Below, piece after piece: positions 55,347-64,000 of a stretch of DNA of 64,000 nucleotides. The notes under the pieces are model-generated. The model saw only the letters and a list, made by a program, of their open reading frames with translations. It was not told the DNA's origin and did no database searches. Position 1 is the stretch's first letter. Each line of letters opens with the position of its first letter. Both the position numbers and the translations under genes were made by a program. This DNA is from Ilyonectria destructans. Taxonomy: Eukaryota > Ascomycota > Sordariomycetes > Hypocreales > Nectriaceae. The DNA lies in NCBI GenBank assembly GCA_020740775.1, contig JAHEWK010000012.1, positions 1,240,001 to 1,304,000 of the forward strand, written 5' to 3'.

Positions 55347-57725
55347 TCAAAACAAATCCCAAACTGGCTCTACCCCTCTCATCGCCTCCCAGGTATCCCA
55401 GTCCATGAGGCTCGCCTCGTTCGGTTGGGTGAGATTCGATGGTTCGATTTGGCCTAAAGCCTCGACCTCAGCCAGCGGAGACCACAGGGTAGGATTGGCA
55501 GACTGGAAATGCAGTCCGGATGGTTGGTTTCCCAGCAAACTTCCCAAAGGCTCGGAAGACTGTGGTATGCTTTCCGTTTCGAGAATCGTCGGGGTTTCGA
55601 GTGTTGGCTCATATCTGGAATTGGACGCTTGAGGCTCAATGACCATGTGATGCAGTTGGTTTGTTGGATAAGAGAGGTCATTATCTGTAGTCTCTGCAAT
55701 CTTACCTACCCATTGGTCGACAGGAAGCGCAGCTAAAGTTTGTCCACCCAGCGTTTCCGCCTTCCAGCGTGTCAGTTCTCCCTCGCGGTAAGTCTCGGTT
55801 GTCTTCGCCAGTCCCACCAAAGGCAGCCAGAGACTGGCTTTCCTCGCATCCTCCGATGCTGACTCAAGTAGACCCTTTGTTGTAATCCAGACTTGCTCAG
55901 ACTCCGCCCCCCAAGGCTGACGGCAGGCTTGTCGCAGGAAGACGCCAATGGCATGCCAGGGAACGTGGCCCGCCAGCTGCCAGCGCCAATTGACCCAGGT
56001 GGGCTCGGTGATCAGTGCATGAACTGCCTTGATGATCGTAATGGAGGCTTTTAGGGCAGAAAACATATAATGTTGACTGTGTGGTGTACTAGACGTTTGC
56101 GTTTTTGCCGAGACCAAAGGTCTATGGAGAACCAACTCTACTTTTGCAAAGAACAGCGATACCAGTGTCATGATGAAGTTATCAAGTGCGAGTTCCGAGT
56201 GAAGACCTTGGAGGTAGTTACTCTGAATCCTCAACTTTGCTGCTTGGAAGATCTGCAGCTTGATCTCTGCAGTGTTGGTGCAATTTGCCTGTAAAGCTTG
56301 TACAACACGCCAGATTTCACATCTGACGAGGCAGGGGATCATATTGGATGACTTTATGTTGGGTAGGGCGGCGTTGGAAGTGAAAGAATCCAGCTGCGCG
56401 TCATCTGTAGTTCCAGGCAGCTCGGTGTCAAATGAGGTTTCCGATATTGATAGGTCTGTCAGACTCGGTCTCTGGGTTTTCGAGTCGAGGAAACAAATGT
56501 GCCACCACAGGCGACGACGAAGCTCGGTTTCAAGCTGACTCTTATGGTTATCGTTCTGATGCAGTCCTAGGGATTTTGCAACCCTTATGAGAAGTCCAGT
56601 CAATGGCCATGCTGAATCGCTGGCCCCGATATGTGGCAGGACAGAGAGGTAGATGACAAATGCCTGCACGACAACGATTTGCTTGGTGACGAGGAATTCA
56701 GCTTGACCAAGAGCCTGCTCAGTTCCCAGCCGATAGCGAGCAAGAAGATGTGACTTGGGTGCGTTGAAATTGGTTGCCACGGCTTCGTCGTCCATGGATA
56801 CAATGGCGGCAAGCGAAATTGCAAAGAGCAAGGGTTCCATGCTGGGGGTGAGAGAGCTGAAGTTTCCTCTTAGCTCACGAATTATCTTGTCCATGGTTGG
56901 AACGTGGAGGATTTTGATGAATAGATCAACCCTTTCAACGAATGTCTGCCAGATGAAGAGCATTTGGGAGGGTAGCGGATTCAGCGCATCCAGGGTCCCG
57001 GAGCTGGCGCCATGTCCGAAGACGAAGCCTTGATGGCCGAGATTACCACTGGGCGCCGTCTCGGGGATCGTGGAATCATTTGGCTCATTGTAATCAGCAA
57101 CATCATGCACTGCTTGAAGAATGTTGTCCACCTGTCAAAGTTAGAACTGAGCCGAGTTTACTTGTAATGGGCATACCTCGTCGCAAAAGACGGACCAAAA
57201 GCGATTGCCCACATGACGACTACCGTCTTTGTCGACAACCAATCGGCCGAATTCTTCGTCAAACTCGCTTCCGGGAATAAAGCTGAGGGCGTCGCTGGCG
57301 GAACTGGTCAGAGATTGGCCGACAGATTTGGCCTCTGACTGGGTTGTATCCGGACTCGAGGTGTTGCCACTGACAGACAACGACGGGTTAGGCTGATCAG
57401 ACGCTGGATTTGCACTTGGTTCACCGGGACCCTCCTCCACTTGAGCAGAAAGTTCCGTAACAACTGCTTCAAGGCGACGGAGGCGGCTCAGAAGCTCTGA
57501 TTGCTTTTGCGCAGGCGACTTCCAAACTGAGGGGTCTCTGCTACGCCGCGGAACGCGCCCAGTCACTGGGTAGTGGCAGTCGATGGCGGCTCGAACGCAG
57601 TTGGAGCATGGGTCTCGCCTATCGCATCTGACCTTCCGGCGGCGGCAAATGACACAGCTCCAGATCTTAAGACCGGCATCCGAAGCCGAAGACGGTGCGG
57701 CGTCTGCTTGTCCTTCTGTCGACAT
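55347..57725 (-). CDS. Zn2Cys6 fungal transcription factor
   Basis: Two exons (57725-57177 and 57131-55347) give 777 residues from the MSTEGQADAAPSS start. An upstream in-frame ATG at 57884 would add 53 residues. The zinc cluster is CVICRRRKVRCDRRDPCSNC followed by VRAAIDC: C-x2-C-x6-C-x5-C-x2-C-x6-C. A short coiled-coil dimer region follows (SELLSRLRRLEAVVTELSAQ). The middle domain, from about residue 230, is Fungal_trans-type (PF04082). It includes ATNFNAPKSHLLARYRLGTE, VVVQAFVIYLSVLPHIGASD and RVAKSLGLHQ, then RRRLWWHICFLD. It is divergent from the FAD oxidoreductase gene with 512 bases between starts, which suggests that gene may be a target. Confidence 0.9.
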
Positions 57726-58237
57726 ACTTGCTGACAACGTCGGTGATCGGCGCTTATAACTGCCGACGCCGCTGGGAGCTGTGTGGTGATACAATTGGAC
57801 ACGAGGGCGGCGACCAAAGCGAGGGTGCTGGAGCCGAAACGAGACTTTTGGAACGATGGACTTGTCCCTAAGAGGCGAGGGCAATGAGATCTCGGGGCTG
57901 GATCACGGCCGAGAAGTGTGAGAGTGTGTCGAGACAAATCAGTGGAGACGGATCGGAGGTCGCTCTCGGACACGGAGCTCGGCCATGATCCCTGTCACCG
58001 AAGGATCCACAATGGAGATAAGTGCACTAACAGAGGGGACATGAGTCTGGGCGGGTATTCTGATAAATAACGCCTGAAATCCATGTATTCGATAATACTA
58101 GGTCAACCACTCCCTCACCACACCAACGCCCGAAGGCTTTTGTCTCACGGTGGCCAGATAAAATCTCCAGGCCGTCCTCTTTGTGTCCTTATGTTGCATA
58201 TACTTTCGTTCTTCCATTGCAGTCCAAAGACGTCAAG
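57726..58237. promoter_or_regulatory. Divergent promoter of regulator and FAD oxidoreductase
   Basis: A shared 512-base promoter. CGG/CCG triplets, the usual half-sites of zinc-cluster factors, occur at several places, for example cggcgcttata near 57751 and gatcggagg near 57952. No decisive palindrome was seen. The leader of the FAD gene ends with ttccattgcag at 58213-58222, which might be a 5' UTR acceptor. Confidence 0.4.
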
Positions 58238-59386
58238 ATGTCCAAAACTGTAGTCATCCTCGGAGCAGGCTGGGCGGGCCTCCCTCTTGCACACAAGCTG
58301 TTGAAGTACACCGTTCCCAAACTTTCCTCTGGCCTCAAGGTGATTTTGGTATCGCCCAACAGTCACTTCTTCTGGAATGTCGCCGCCACCCGCGGATTGA
58401 TCCCCGACGAAATCCCCGACGACCAGCTCTTCCTGCCAATCAAGCCAGCGTTCGATCAGTATCCAGCCCAGAACTTTGAGTTTGTCCTTGGCACAGCGGA
58501 TGGCATCGACTCGACAGCAAGCACAGTTAATATCGAGTTGAATGGAGGAGCCCAGCGCACCATCTCTTACGATCATCTCATCATTGCGACAGGGTCGCGT
58601 CTGGCTAGCAACCTCCCCTTCAAGCCCATCGGAAGCCATGAAACGACAATTGCTGCGTGGACCGACTTGAAGAGCCAGGTCCAAAGTTCAAAGTCAATCC
58701 TCATTGCAGGCGCTGGGGCAACAGGTGTTGAAGTCGCAGGCGAGTTGGCGGCGAAATACGGCACCGCAAAGGAAATCACACTCTTGATCAGTGGCGAAAA
58801 GCCGCTGGAGGGCGCCCTACCCGCAGTCAGCGGTATTCTCGAGAAGGACTTGAAGCGGCTTGGTGTCAAGCTTATCTACCAAGCCCGCGTTACAGAGGCG
58901 AGGGAGGCTTCTGGTGGCAAGCGGACAGAAGTCACAGTGTCAAATGGCTCTACCATTGTTACAGACTTGTATTTGCCTCTTCACGGTGTCCGATCCAATA
59001 CATCGTTCGTCCCGAGTGCTTTGTTGGACTCGGATGGTAACATTAAGCTGGATGAGAATATGCGAGCGGTTGGCACAGAGAACATCTGGGGCATCGGAGA
59101 TGTGGGAAACATTGAACCTAAGCAGCTCACTGTGACGGATAACCAAATCATTTATCTGGCAACGGCACTCGATGCGGCACTAACAGGCTCAACTGTGCCT
59201 AGCCCTTACCAACCTATGAACAAGAAGATGATCTTTCTCTCGCTTGGCAGAAAGATGGCGACTGGTCAAATCGGAAACTGGAAATTATTCGGGTTCATGG
59301 TTTCTTACGTCAAGGGAAGAAAGCTATTTGTTGATACGGCACAGGGGTATGTTGGAGGGAAGCATTTGCGACATGCAGCAATGTAA
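58238..59386 (+). CDS. AMID/AIF-like FAD-dependent oxidoreductase
   Basis: An intronless frame of 382 residues starting MSKTVVILGAGWAGLPLAHK, the FAD dinucleotide fold (GxGxxG). The NAD(P) fold is SILIAGAGATGVEVAGELAA. A second FAD motif, NIWGIGDVGN, is near the end. This is the pyridine-nucleotide-disulfide oxidoreductase pattern of fungal AMID-like proteins (AIFM2-like, NADH:quinone reductase class). There is no mitochondrial presequence, and a C-terminal membrane anchor is not evident. It probably transfers electrons from NAD(P)H to a quinone or related acceptor. Its neighbours are the divergent Zn2Cys6 regulator on the left and a small membrane-anchored protein on the right. Confidence 0.9.
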   Translation: MSKTVVILGAGWAGLPLAHKLLKYTVPKLSSGLKVILVSPNSHFFWNVAATRGLIPDEIPDDQLFLPIKPAFDQYPAQNFEFVLGTADGIDSTASTVNIELNGGAQRTISYDHLIIATGSRLASNLPFKPIGSHETTIAAWTDLKSQVQSSKSILIAGAGATGVEVAGELAAKYGTAKEITLLISGEKPLEGALPAVSGILEKDLKRLGVKLIYQARVTEAREASGGKRTEVTVSNGSTIVTDLYLPLHGVRSNTSFVPSALLDSDGNIKLDENMRAVGTENIWGIGDVGNIEPKQLTVTDNQIIYLATALDAALTGSTVPSPYQPMNKKMIFLSLGRKMATGQIGNWKLFGFMVSYVKGRKLFVDTAQGYVGGKHLRHAAM

Positions 59387-59887
59387 GGTGAAGGACTGCA
59401 CAGTCCCTTGTACGGATCGGTTGACATTAATAAACTGCCCAGCAGCTCAGAGCAAAATTCTTATACCAGGCTCAGCTTCATTCAGATAGATAAATATGAT
59501 TTAATACACACCATCCTTTTCCAAGTGCCCCGACGTCCCTGACGCTAAGCTGTGGATTAGTGCATTTGCGACTGACACATCTTTGCAGGATCGCATGCAC
59601 ATGCATAATACGTGTGGCCATGCGGAATCATTTTTCAGCTCGTTAAACTAGTCTATTAACAAGATCTGAGCGGCGGGCCAGCCATTTAAAAGAGAGGTCA
59701 TGCGGACATGAATCCCGGCCGTTCCGCCGTGTCTCCGCAAAAGCCGGGTGGAATCGGAGGCTTACCTTGACTCACTGAGGGCCTGTCCACTTCAGCCCAC
59801 CTGAAAGCAATAAAGTCAATCGCCCTGCCACAATATGGAATCACTGAACTACTTTTGCATTGGTAATCGGCAATTCCGCTCTTCAAG
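59387..59887. other. Spacer between FAD oxidoreductase and small anchored protein
   Basis: No gene seen; it contains the promoter of the next gene. Confidence 0.4.
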
Positions 59888-60719
59888 ATGGCGTTTCGAA
59901 GTTTTTCTGGAAAGATAATCACGTCGTCCGTCTGTGCGGCTCTCGTCGTTGGAGGCACTTATGGATACTTCGTGCACAGGCGCATACGAACTACTGATCC
60001 AAAGAAAATCACGACTTTCGATACCATCCCCGACTCTTTACAGCAGTCTTTGTCTGTCACCGAAATTGTCAATGCGAAACAACACCACCAGATGGCAGAC
60101 TCCCGCTTTATCACGATTGAAATCCCACCAGAACATCAAAACATGACGGACGAGGTCCTGTTGGCAAGATTCACAAAGGGCTTTTTCGGCGGCCTTGTCA
60201 TCGCTCCTGAGAGAATCGCCCTGCAGATATTCCGGCCAAAGTTTCTCAACTTCTCAAGCAAGTCAAACGCGATTCAATCTAGATTCTAGAACTAACCTTG
60301 GAGCAGAGATCAAGACTCCGGAGAATATTCCCAAAATATGGTACAAGAAACAGCTCTCAGAGGACCAATTGCCTCCTCTGTATTCTGAACTATTCGGAGT
60401 ATTCCAGGTCATCGACACGCGAATGGACCCGAAGAGTGGCGTCAAAGACAAGCAAGACCGCACTGAGAGCTATGTCGATTTCGGCTTCTGCAGCGATCAG
60501 TCTCAATTTGCTGGAGTTCACCGATTTTCAATTGTGCGATCGAATGAGTCGTCCACTGCTGGCCAGACTGTTCAAATCCACTTACAGAGTATGACTTGCA
60601 ATCCAACCGTCAATAAACCCTTCGCAATAGGCTTTTTGTTCCCGTTCCACCTGGCTTATGCCGAGTTCTTGTTTAGGGAGGGTGTCTCACAAGTAACTGG
60701 GTCACTGGGCAATGAATAA
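59888..60719 (+). CDS. Small N-terminally anchored protein of unknown function
   Basis: Proposed exons 59888-60240 and 60290-60719 give 260 residues. Both frames are open up to the join, but the 49-nt intron has an unusual GTTTCT donor, so the join is uncertain or the gene carries a frameshift. The N-terminus MAFRSFSGKIITSSVCAALV, then VGGTYGYFVHRR, is a single transmembrane anchor or signal anchor. The middle reads MTDEVLLARFTKGFFGGLVI and continues APERIALQIF. The second exon contains YVDFGFCSDQSQFAGVHRFS and LHLAYAEFLF-like hydrophobic residues near the end. I do not recognise a named family. Confidence 0.5.
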
Positions 60720-61053
60720 TTGTAAAACAATTCTTCCCGAGGGGCTGTACGATAGACTTGTATTATTCGGAGTATGGGGTTTTAAAATAGAGACAAAAAG
60801 GGACAATACCACTTCTTCTTACTGATTCAGCAATACTGGGATCACTTGCTGCTCGGCTTAGGCCTATACAGCCTGCTCTTCTATTAATATAGATCCGCAA
60901 CGAACAAGGCAGTCATTTTGGTGTTTAATTTTCAATTTATTGAAACAGTACATTCATTCGTCAAGGAGAGGACATTACAATCTAATTCTGACCAGATAAC
61001 CCAAAGCAAACGCACCCATTTCCTACTCCTACTCCAACCAGGTACAAGACAGT
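60720..61053. other. Convergent spacer
   Basis: AT-rich 3' flanks of two converging genes; nothing else seen. Confidence 0.4.
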
Positions 61054-62324
61054 TTAGGCCGCAACACCGACTTGGATCGGCCCCTCAGGCAGTTTGCTCC
61101 CAGCAATGTTGCACTGGCGGAAAAGGCGAACCTCATCTTCAGCAAACGCCCCGACCACGGAATGGATCAGGCCTCGGTTGTGGAACATGACAAAGTCACC
61201 CTGCTCCCAATCGTGAGGGTAGACCATCTTGGGGCCAATGCCCGGCCGCTGAAGGTCGTGGACCATCTCGCGCACCTTCTCAAGATCATCGATGACAGTG
61301 CCGTCGGCAAGATGCAGCTTGCGGATGGCGGAAGGATGGACTTGAAGAGCCAAGCGACCGGTGACTGGGTTGCGCCAGCACATGGGCAGGATCTGGATCT
61401 TCTCCTCTTCGATGGGTGGCAAGCTGTCGAGCGAAACTTCCCTGCCCTCGGACACAAGGCCGAGACCATCAGAGCGGGACTTGGCGCCGCTCATCCAAAC
61501 ATACGGATGAGGAGCATACTCGACTTTGCTGGTGCGAACAAACTCTTGGTCTTCAGGAGAGAGCCTGTCGTACATGGCATAACCAGAGACGAAGGCCGTA
61601 GTGCCAAGGGGAACAGTCATCTCCTCGCCAGAGTTGTCATCGTAGACGAGGGTTTGCTTGCGACCGCCAGGGACCTTGACTGCAAGCAGAGAGGTCACAA
61701 CTGGTGGGGCGAGGCCATAAAGGGCCGCGTCGATGTGCCATCGGTAGAAGCGGGTGTAGTCGAGGTCCTTCTCATCGGGGATCGTGGTTGCATGGAAAGT
61801 GCGGTGGTGAGGGTGGCGAAGCTGGATGTTCTTCAGACCCTCGTATTCTTCCACGAAGCCGTTTCCGATGACCTGGACCTGGGGCTGATGAGGAATGGTC
61901 TTGAGGTCCGGGTGCAGAATCGAGCGCTTGGCATCCAGAGTCTTGCCGTGACCGTATGAACCGCCCGCCTCGGGGTCGAACTTCTGGGTGATCTCGTATT
62001 GCGCCTTGGGCGAGGCGTGGCCCTGGTTCTTGAAAACAAGAACCTGGTGGTGGAACAGGGCGTCACGGATTACGTCAAAGTCGGCATCTAAACCGTGTTA
62101 GTTTCTGGTCGAGCTGCGGCAGAATTCAAGAGGCCTTACCATAGGAGGTTACCGATTGCACGGGTATTCTCCCAAGAATTGTAGCATTTCAACAGAGCAC
62201 ATTGCGGGGCACATCAAATCTTACCGGTGAGGTTTTCAATGTCAACGTTGGAAACAACAGCTCCAAAGTCGATGCTGGATCCCTCGGGCGAAGGGATCGG
62301 CTGGACGGTTACTTTGGAAGACAT
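61054..62324 (-). CDS. xanA: Alpha-ketoglutarate-dependent xanthine dioxygenase
   Basis: Two exons (62324-62225 and 62087-61054) give 377 residues. The intron is 137 nt. The N-terminus reads MSSKVTVQPIPSPEGSSIDF. The TauD/TfdA core includes YGHGKTLDAKRSILHPDLKT, then IPHQPQVQVIGNGFVEEYEG, then YRWHIDAALYG with the iron-binding H-x-D. The distal histidine is in NRGLIHSVVGAF, and the 2-oxoglutarate arginine in EVRLFRQCN. These blocks match fungal XanA, which hydroxylates xanthine to uric acid using 2-oxoglutarate, oxygen and Fe(II), instead of the usual molybdenum enzyme. Next to it is an AzgA-type purine permease on the same strand, consistent with purine use as a nitrogen source. No GATA sites were counted, but nitrogen control is likely from knowledge of the pathway. 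Confidence 0.92.
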
Positions 62325-63409
62325 GAGGCAGATTTTTGCAGGTCGTGGTGATTCAGTGTGTTTTTTGGAAGTGGGATATTAATCAACCGTAGTGTTGGAG
62401 TGAGTTGGGATAGACAAACTCAAGCTGGGGCATTGCTATCTATTTAAGTTGAAGATGCCGCTGTCGCACAAATCGGAGCGGGGGTCGCCGACAACCGCTA
62501 TCTTTGACGGATTTATCCCGCGGACTAATCAGACCCGCCAAAGCCACGCAGCTAGCCGATTGCCGTCTCGTTATCAGCGATGATGACGCTCTAGTTGACG
62601 CCAACATTTGACTCAAAGGCAATTGGCTGGGGCTTATCAACGCCCGTTCTACTCCGTTTTGTTCAAGGTCGTCTCCGATGAGCGCAGTCTTCGGGCCGCT
62701 CCGAGAAGGTTGGTGGAGGCCATCGCTTTGGATGACTGTGAGACCGTGAGACATATTGCGTCACCTCCATTCTGCCCCTTCACCGTCCATATCAAGTGGG
62801 TACACAAGTGTACGCCAAATAATTCCGATCGCTTAACACAACCCGATATGTTCACTTGGAGAGTCCACTATTGGACGTGGATGTAGTTCAATTACCGAAA
62901 GTTTGGCTAGACTGGAAACTCATTGTTTTATCCAAATTAGGCATAATTAAGGGTTTGTGGAAACACGTCGAGTGAGTGTCTCGTTTCATGAATGGCGATG
63001 GCTGTAAACCTGAGACTCTACTTTTATCCATGAAATGGAGCTTTCTCTGCCTTACGGATACTTACTTATTGATCTACAAGGCAACGTCCGAGAAGGGAAC
63101 GAATGTTGAAGATCCTGGCTATAATCCCAGTCGCTCATCACTCACGGCCCCATTTCCTGTGCTGTCATGACTTTTAGCGTCCACAGGCCAAAGGTCGTCA
63201 ATCCGTAATAGGATGCAATGAGAGATTGGACAAAAAAAGAAAAGATAATATTTAAAAACAAAAGCTTTCTCGACAGCAAGTCAAACGCACGTTCGGGACA
63301 ATAAAGGCATTGATGCAGCTAAAACATGGTGGTATAGACCGATACTCTCCGCAATCTAGATTCGCGCACTAAGCCTGCTATCGTACAAAATAACCTTTCT
63401 AACCCACGT
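62325..63409. other. Spacer between xanA and purine permease 3' end
   Basis: Upstream region of xanA; the permease ends at 63410. No intact gene is seen. Frames at 62608-62886 and 62976-63170 have no recognisable features. Confidence 0.4.
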
Positions 63410-64000
63410 CTACTCCTTGTCGCCTCCGGATCGGATCTCCGTCTTCACATATGGCAGGGCATCGCCGGGCTTAGCCCAGGTCTGGTGTTGGCCGATGCTG
63501 TTCAACTCATGCTCGTTGATGGTCGAGTGATGGTCATGGTCGGACTCAACTTCGGGCCAGGGCCGCCAGAAGTCCTTCTTGCCCTTGAAGAGTCGGGTGA
63601 GCCATCCGGGGAGCAACCCGCCGGGGATCCTCCAGGTCCACGGGTCTTTGTGCTCCCTTCCGGCAGCCTTGAGCCTGCCACCAGACGCCGTCTCAACGGC
63701 CCAAACGAGCAGCGAGATGATGATGTAGCTGCAGATTCCAGCAATCATACCGTCGGCGATGGAGTAGGTGAAGGGCATGACGGTGATGGTCAAGAAGGCC
63801 GGGACGGCATCTCCCATATAACGCCAGTTGATCTCGGTGACAGCGCGCATCATCATGGAGCCCACCAAAATCAAGACGCAGCCAGTAGCCCACGAAGGGA
63901 TAGAGGCGAAGATGGGGGCAAAGAAAATGGAAATAAAGAAGCATACGCCCGTAGACATGGCCGTGATACCCGTCTTGCCTCCCTCGCTAATGCCAGCACC
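63410..64000 (-). CDS. azgA: AzgA-type purine permease, C-terminal part (partial)
   Basis: The gene enters from the right edge; 196 codons are present. The visible part begins GAGISEGGKTGITAMSTGVC. It then gives hydrophobic segments FFISIFFAPIFASIP, CVLILVGSMMM and AFLTITVMPFTYSIADGMIA, followed by GICSYIIISLLVWAVE, and a hydrophilic tail of about 80 residues. GEGGRTGITAM-like and MPFTYSIADGIA-like blocks are characteristic of AzgA-family (NCS2-like) hypoxanthine/adenine/guanine proton symporters. It sits 1.1 kb from xanA on the same strand, an uptake-plus-catabolism pairing. Specificity cannot be judged from the C-terminal part. It might instead be a related member of the family. Confidence 0.88.
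   Translation of the reverse strand, partial: GAGISEGGKTGITAMSTGVCFFISIFFAPIFASIPSWATGCVLILVGSMMMRAVTEINWRYMGDAVPAFLTITVMPFTYSIADGMIAGICSYIIISLLVWAVETASGGRLKAAGREHKDPWTWRIPGGLLPGWLTRLFKGKKDFWRPWPEVESDHDHHSTINEHELNSIGQHQTWAKPGDALPYVKTEIRSGGDKE

Noticed and set aside
61072..61959. 295-codon plus-strand frame opposite xanA
   Set aside because: Antisense shadow of the dioxygenase, which has clear catalytic motifs.

Overview
The window is nuclear DNA of a filamentous ascomycete (Pezizomycotina, most likely a Sordariomycete). Evidence: short introns (about 50-75 nt, GTAAGT-like donors, CTAAC-like branch sites), and families such as HET, HeLo, hydrophobin, Zn2Cys6 regulator, xanthine dioxygenase and AzgA-type permease. 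All calls come from reading the sequence and conceptual splicing. No database search or transcript data was used. Most exon joins were checked for reading-frame consistency.

Layout. 0-10 kb is conserved housekeeping: the 5' end of Pelota/DOM34 (minus, running off the left edge), a 4.6 kb intergenic region with a pyrimidine-rich leader, a four-exon WDR44-like WD40 protein and a thioredoxin. 10-14 kb holds a broken MFS sugar-transporter remnant divergent from an intact GH35-like beta-galactosidase. 14-23 kb is a self/non-self recognition block: a 1606-residue HeLo-domain protein, a decayed NACHT/NLR remnant divergent from it, and an intact HET-domain protein. 23-39 kb is gene-poor and decaying: a hydrophobin, a relic of a secreted protein, a sterol-desaturase/SDR fusion, a DUF6603-like pseudogene, an intact GH43 enzyme, an amidohydrolase pseudogene and a 35-nt inverted repeat. 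39-47.5 kb has a PD-(D/E)XK-like protein, an endopolygalacturonase (GH28, five exons) and a small multi-pass membrane protein.

48-64 kb is again dense and intact: RRB1/GRWD1 ribosome-assembly factor, a type II membrane glycosyltransferase-like protein, an SDR, a Zn2Cys6 regulator divergent from an AMID-like FAD oxidoreductase, a small membrane-anchored protein, and finally xanthine dioxygenase (xanA) next to an AzgA-type purine permease cut by the right edge.

How genes may work together. xanA and the purine permease form a purine-uptake and catabolism pair. GH35, GH43 and GH28 act on plant cell-wall polysaccharides. GGTGGAC repeats cluster upstream of both GH35 and GH43, suggesting a shared regulator. 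HeLo, NLR relic and HET form an incompatibility/cell-death neighbourhood of which only two members look functional. At least four pseudogenes lie between 10 and 39 kb, so the middle is accessory and eroding while the flanks are conserved.
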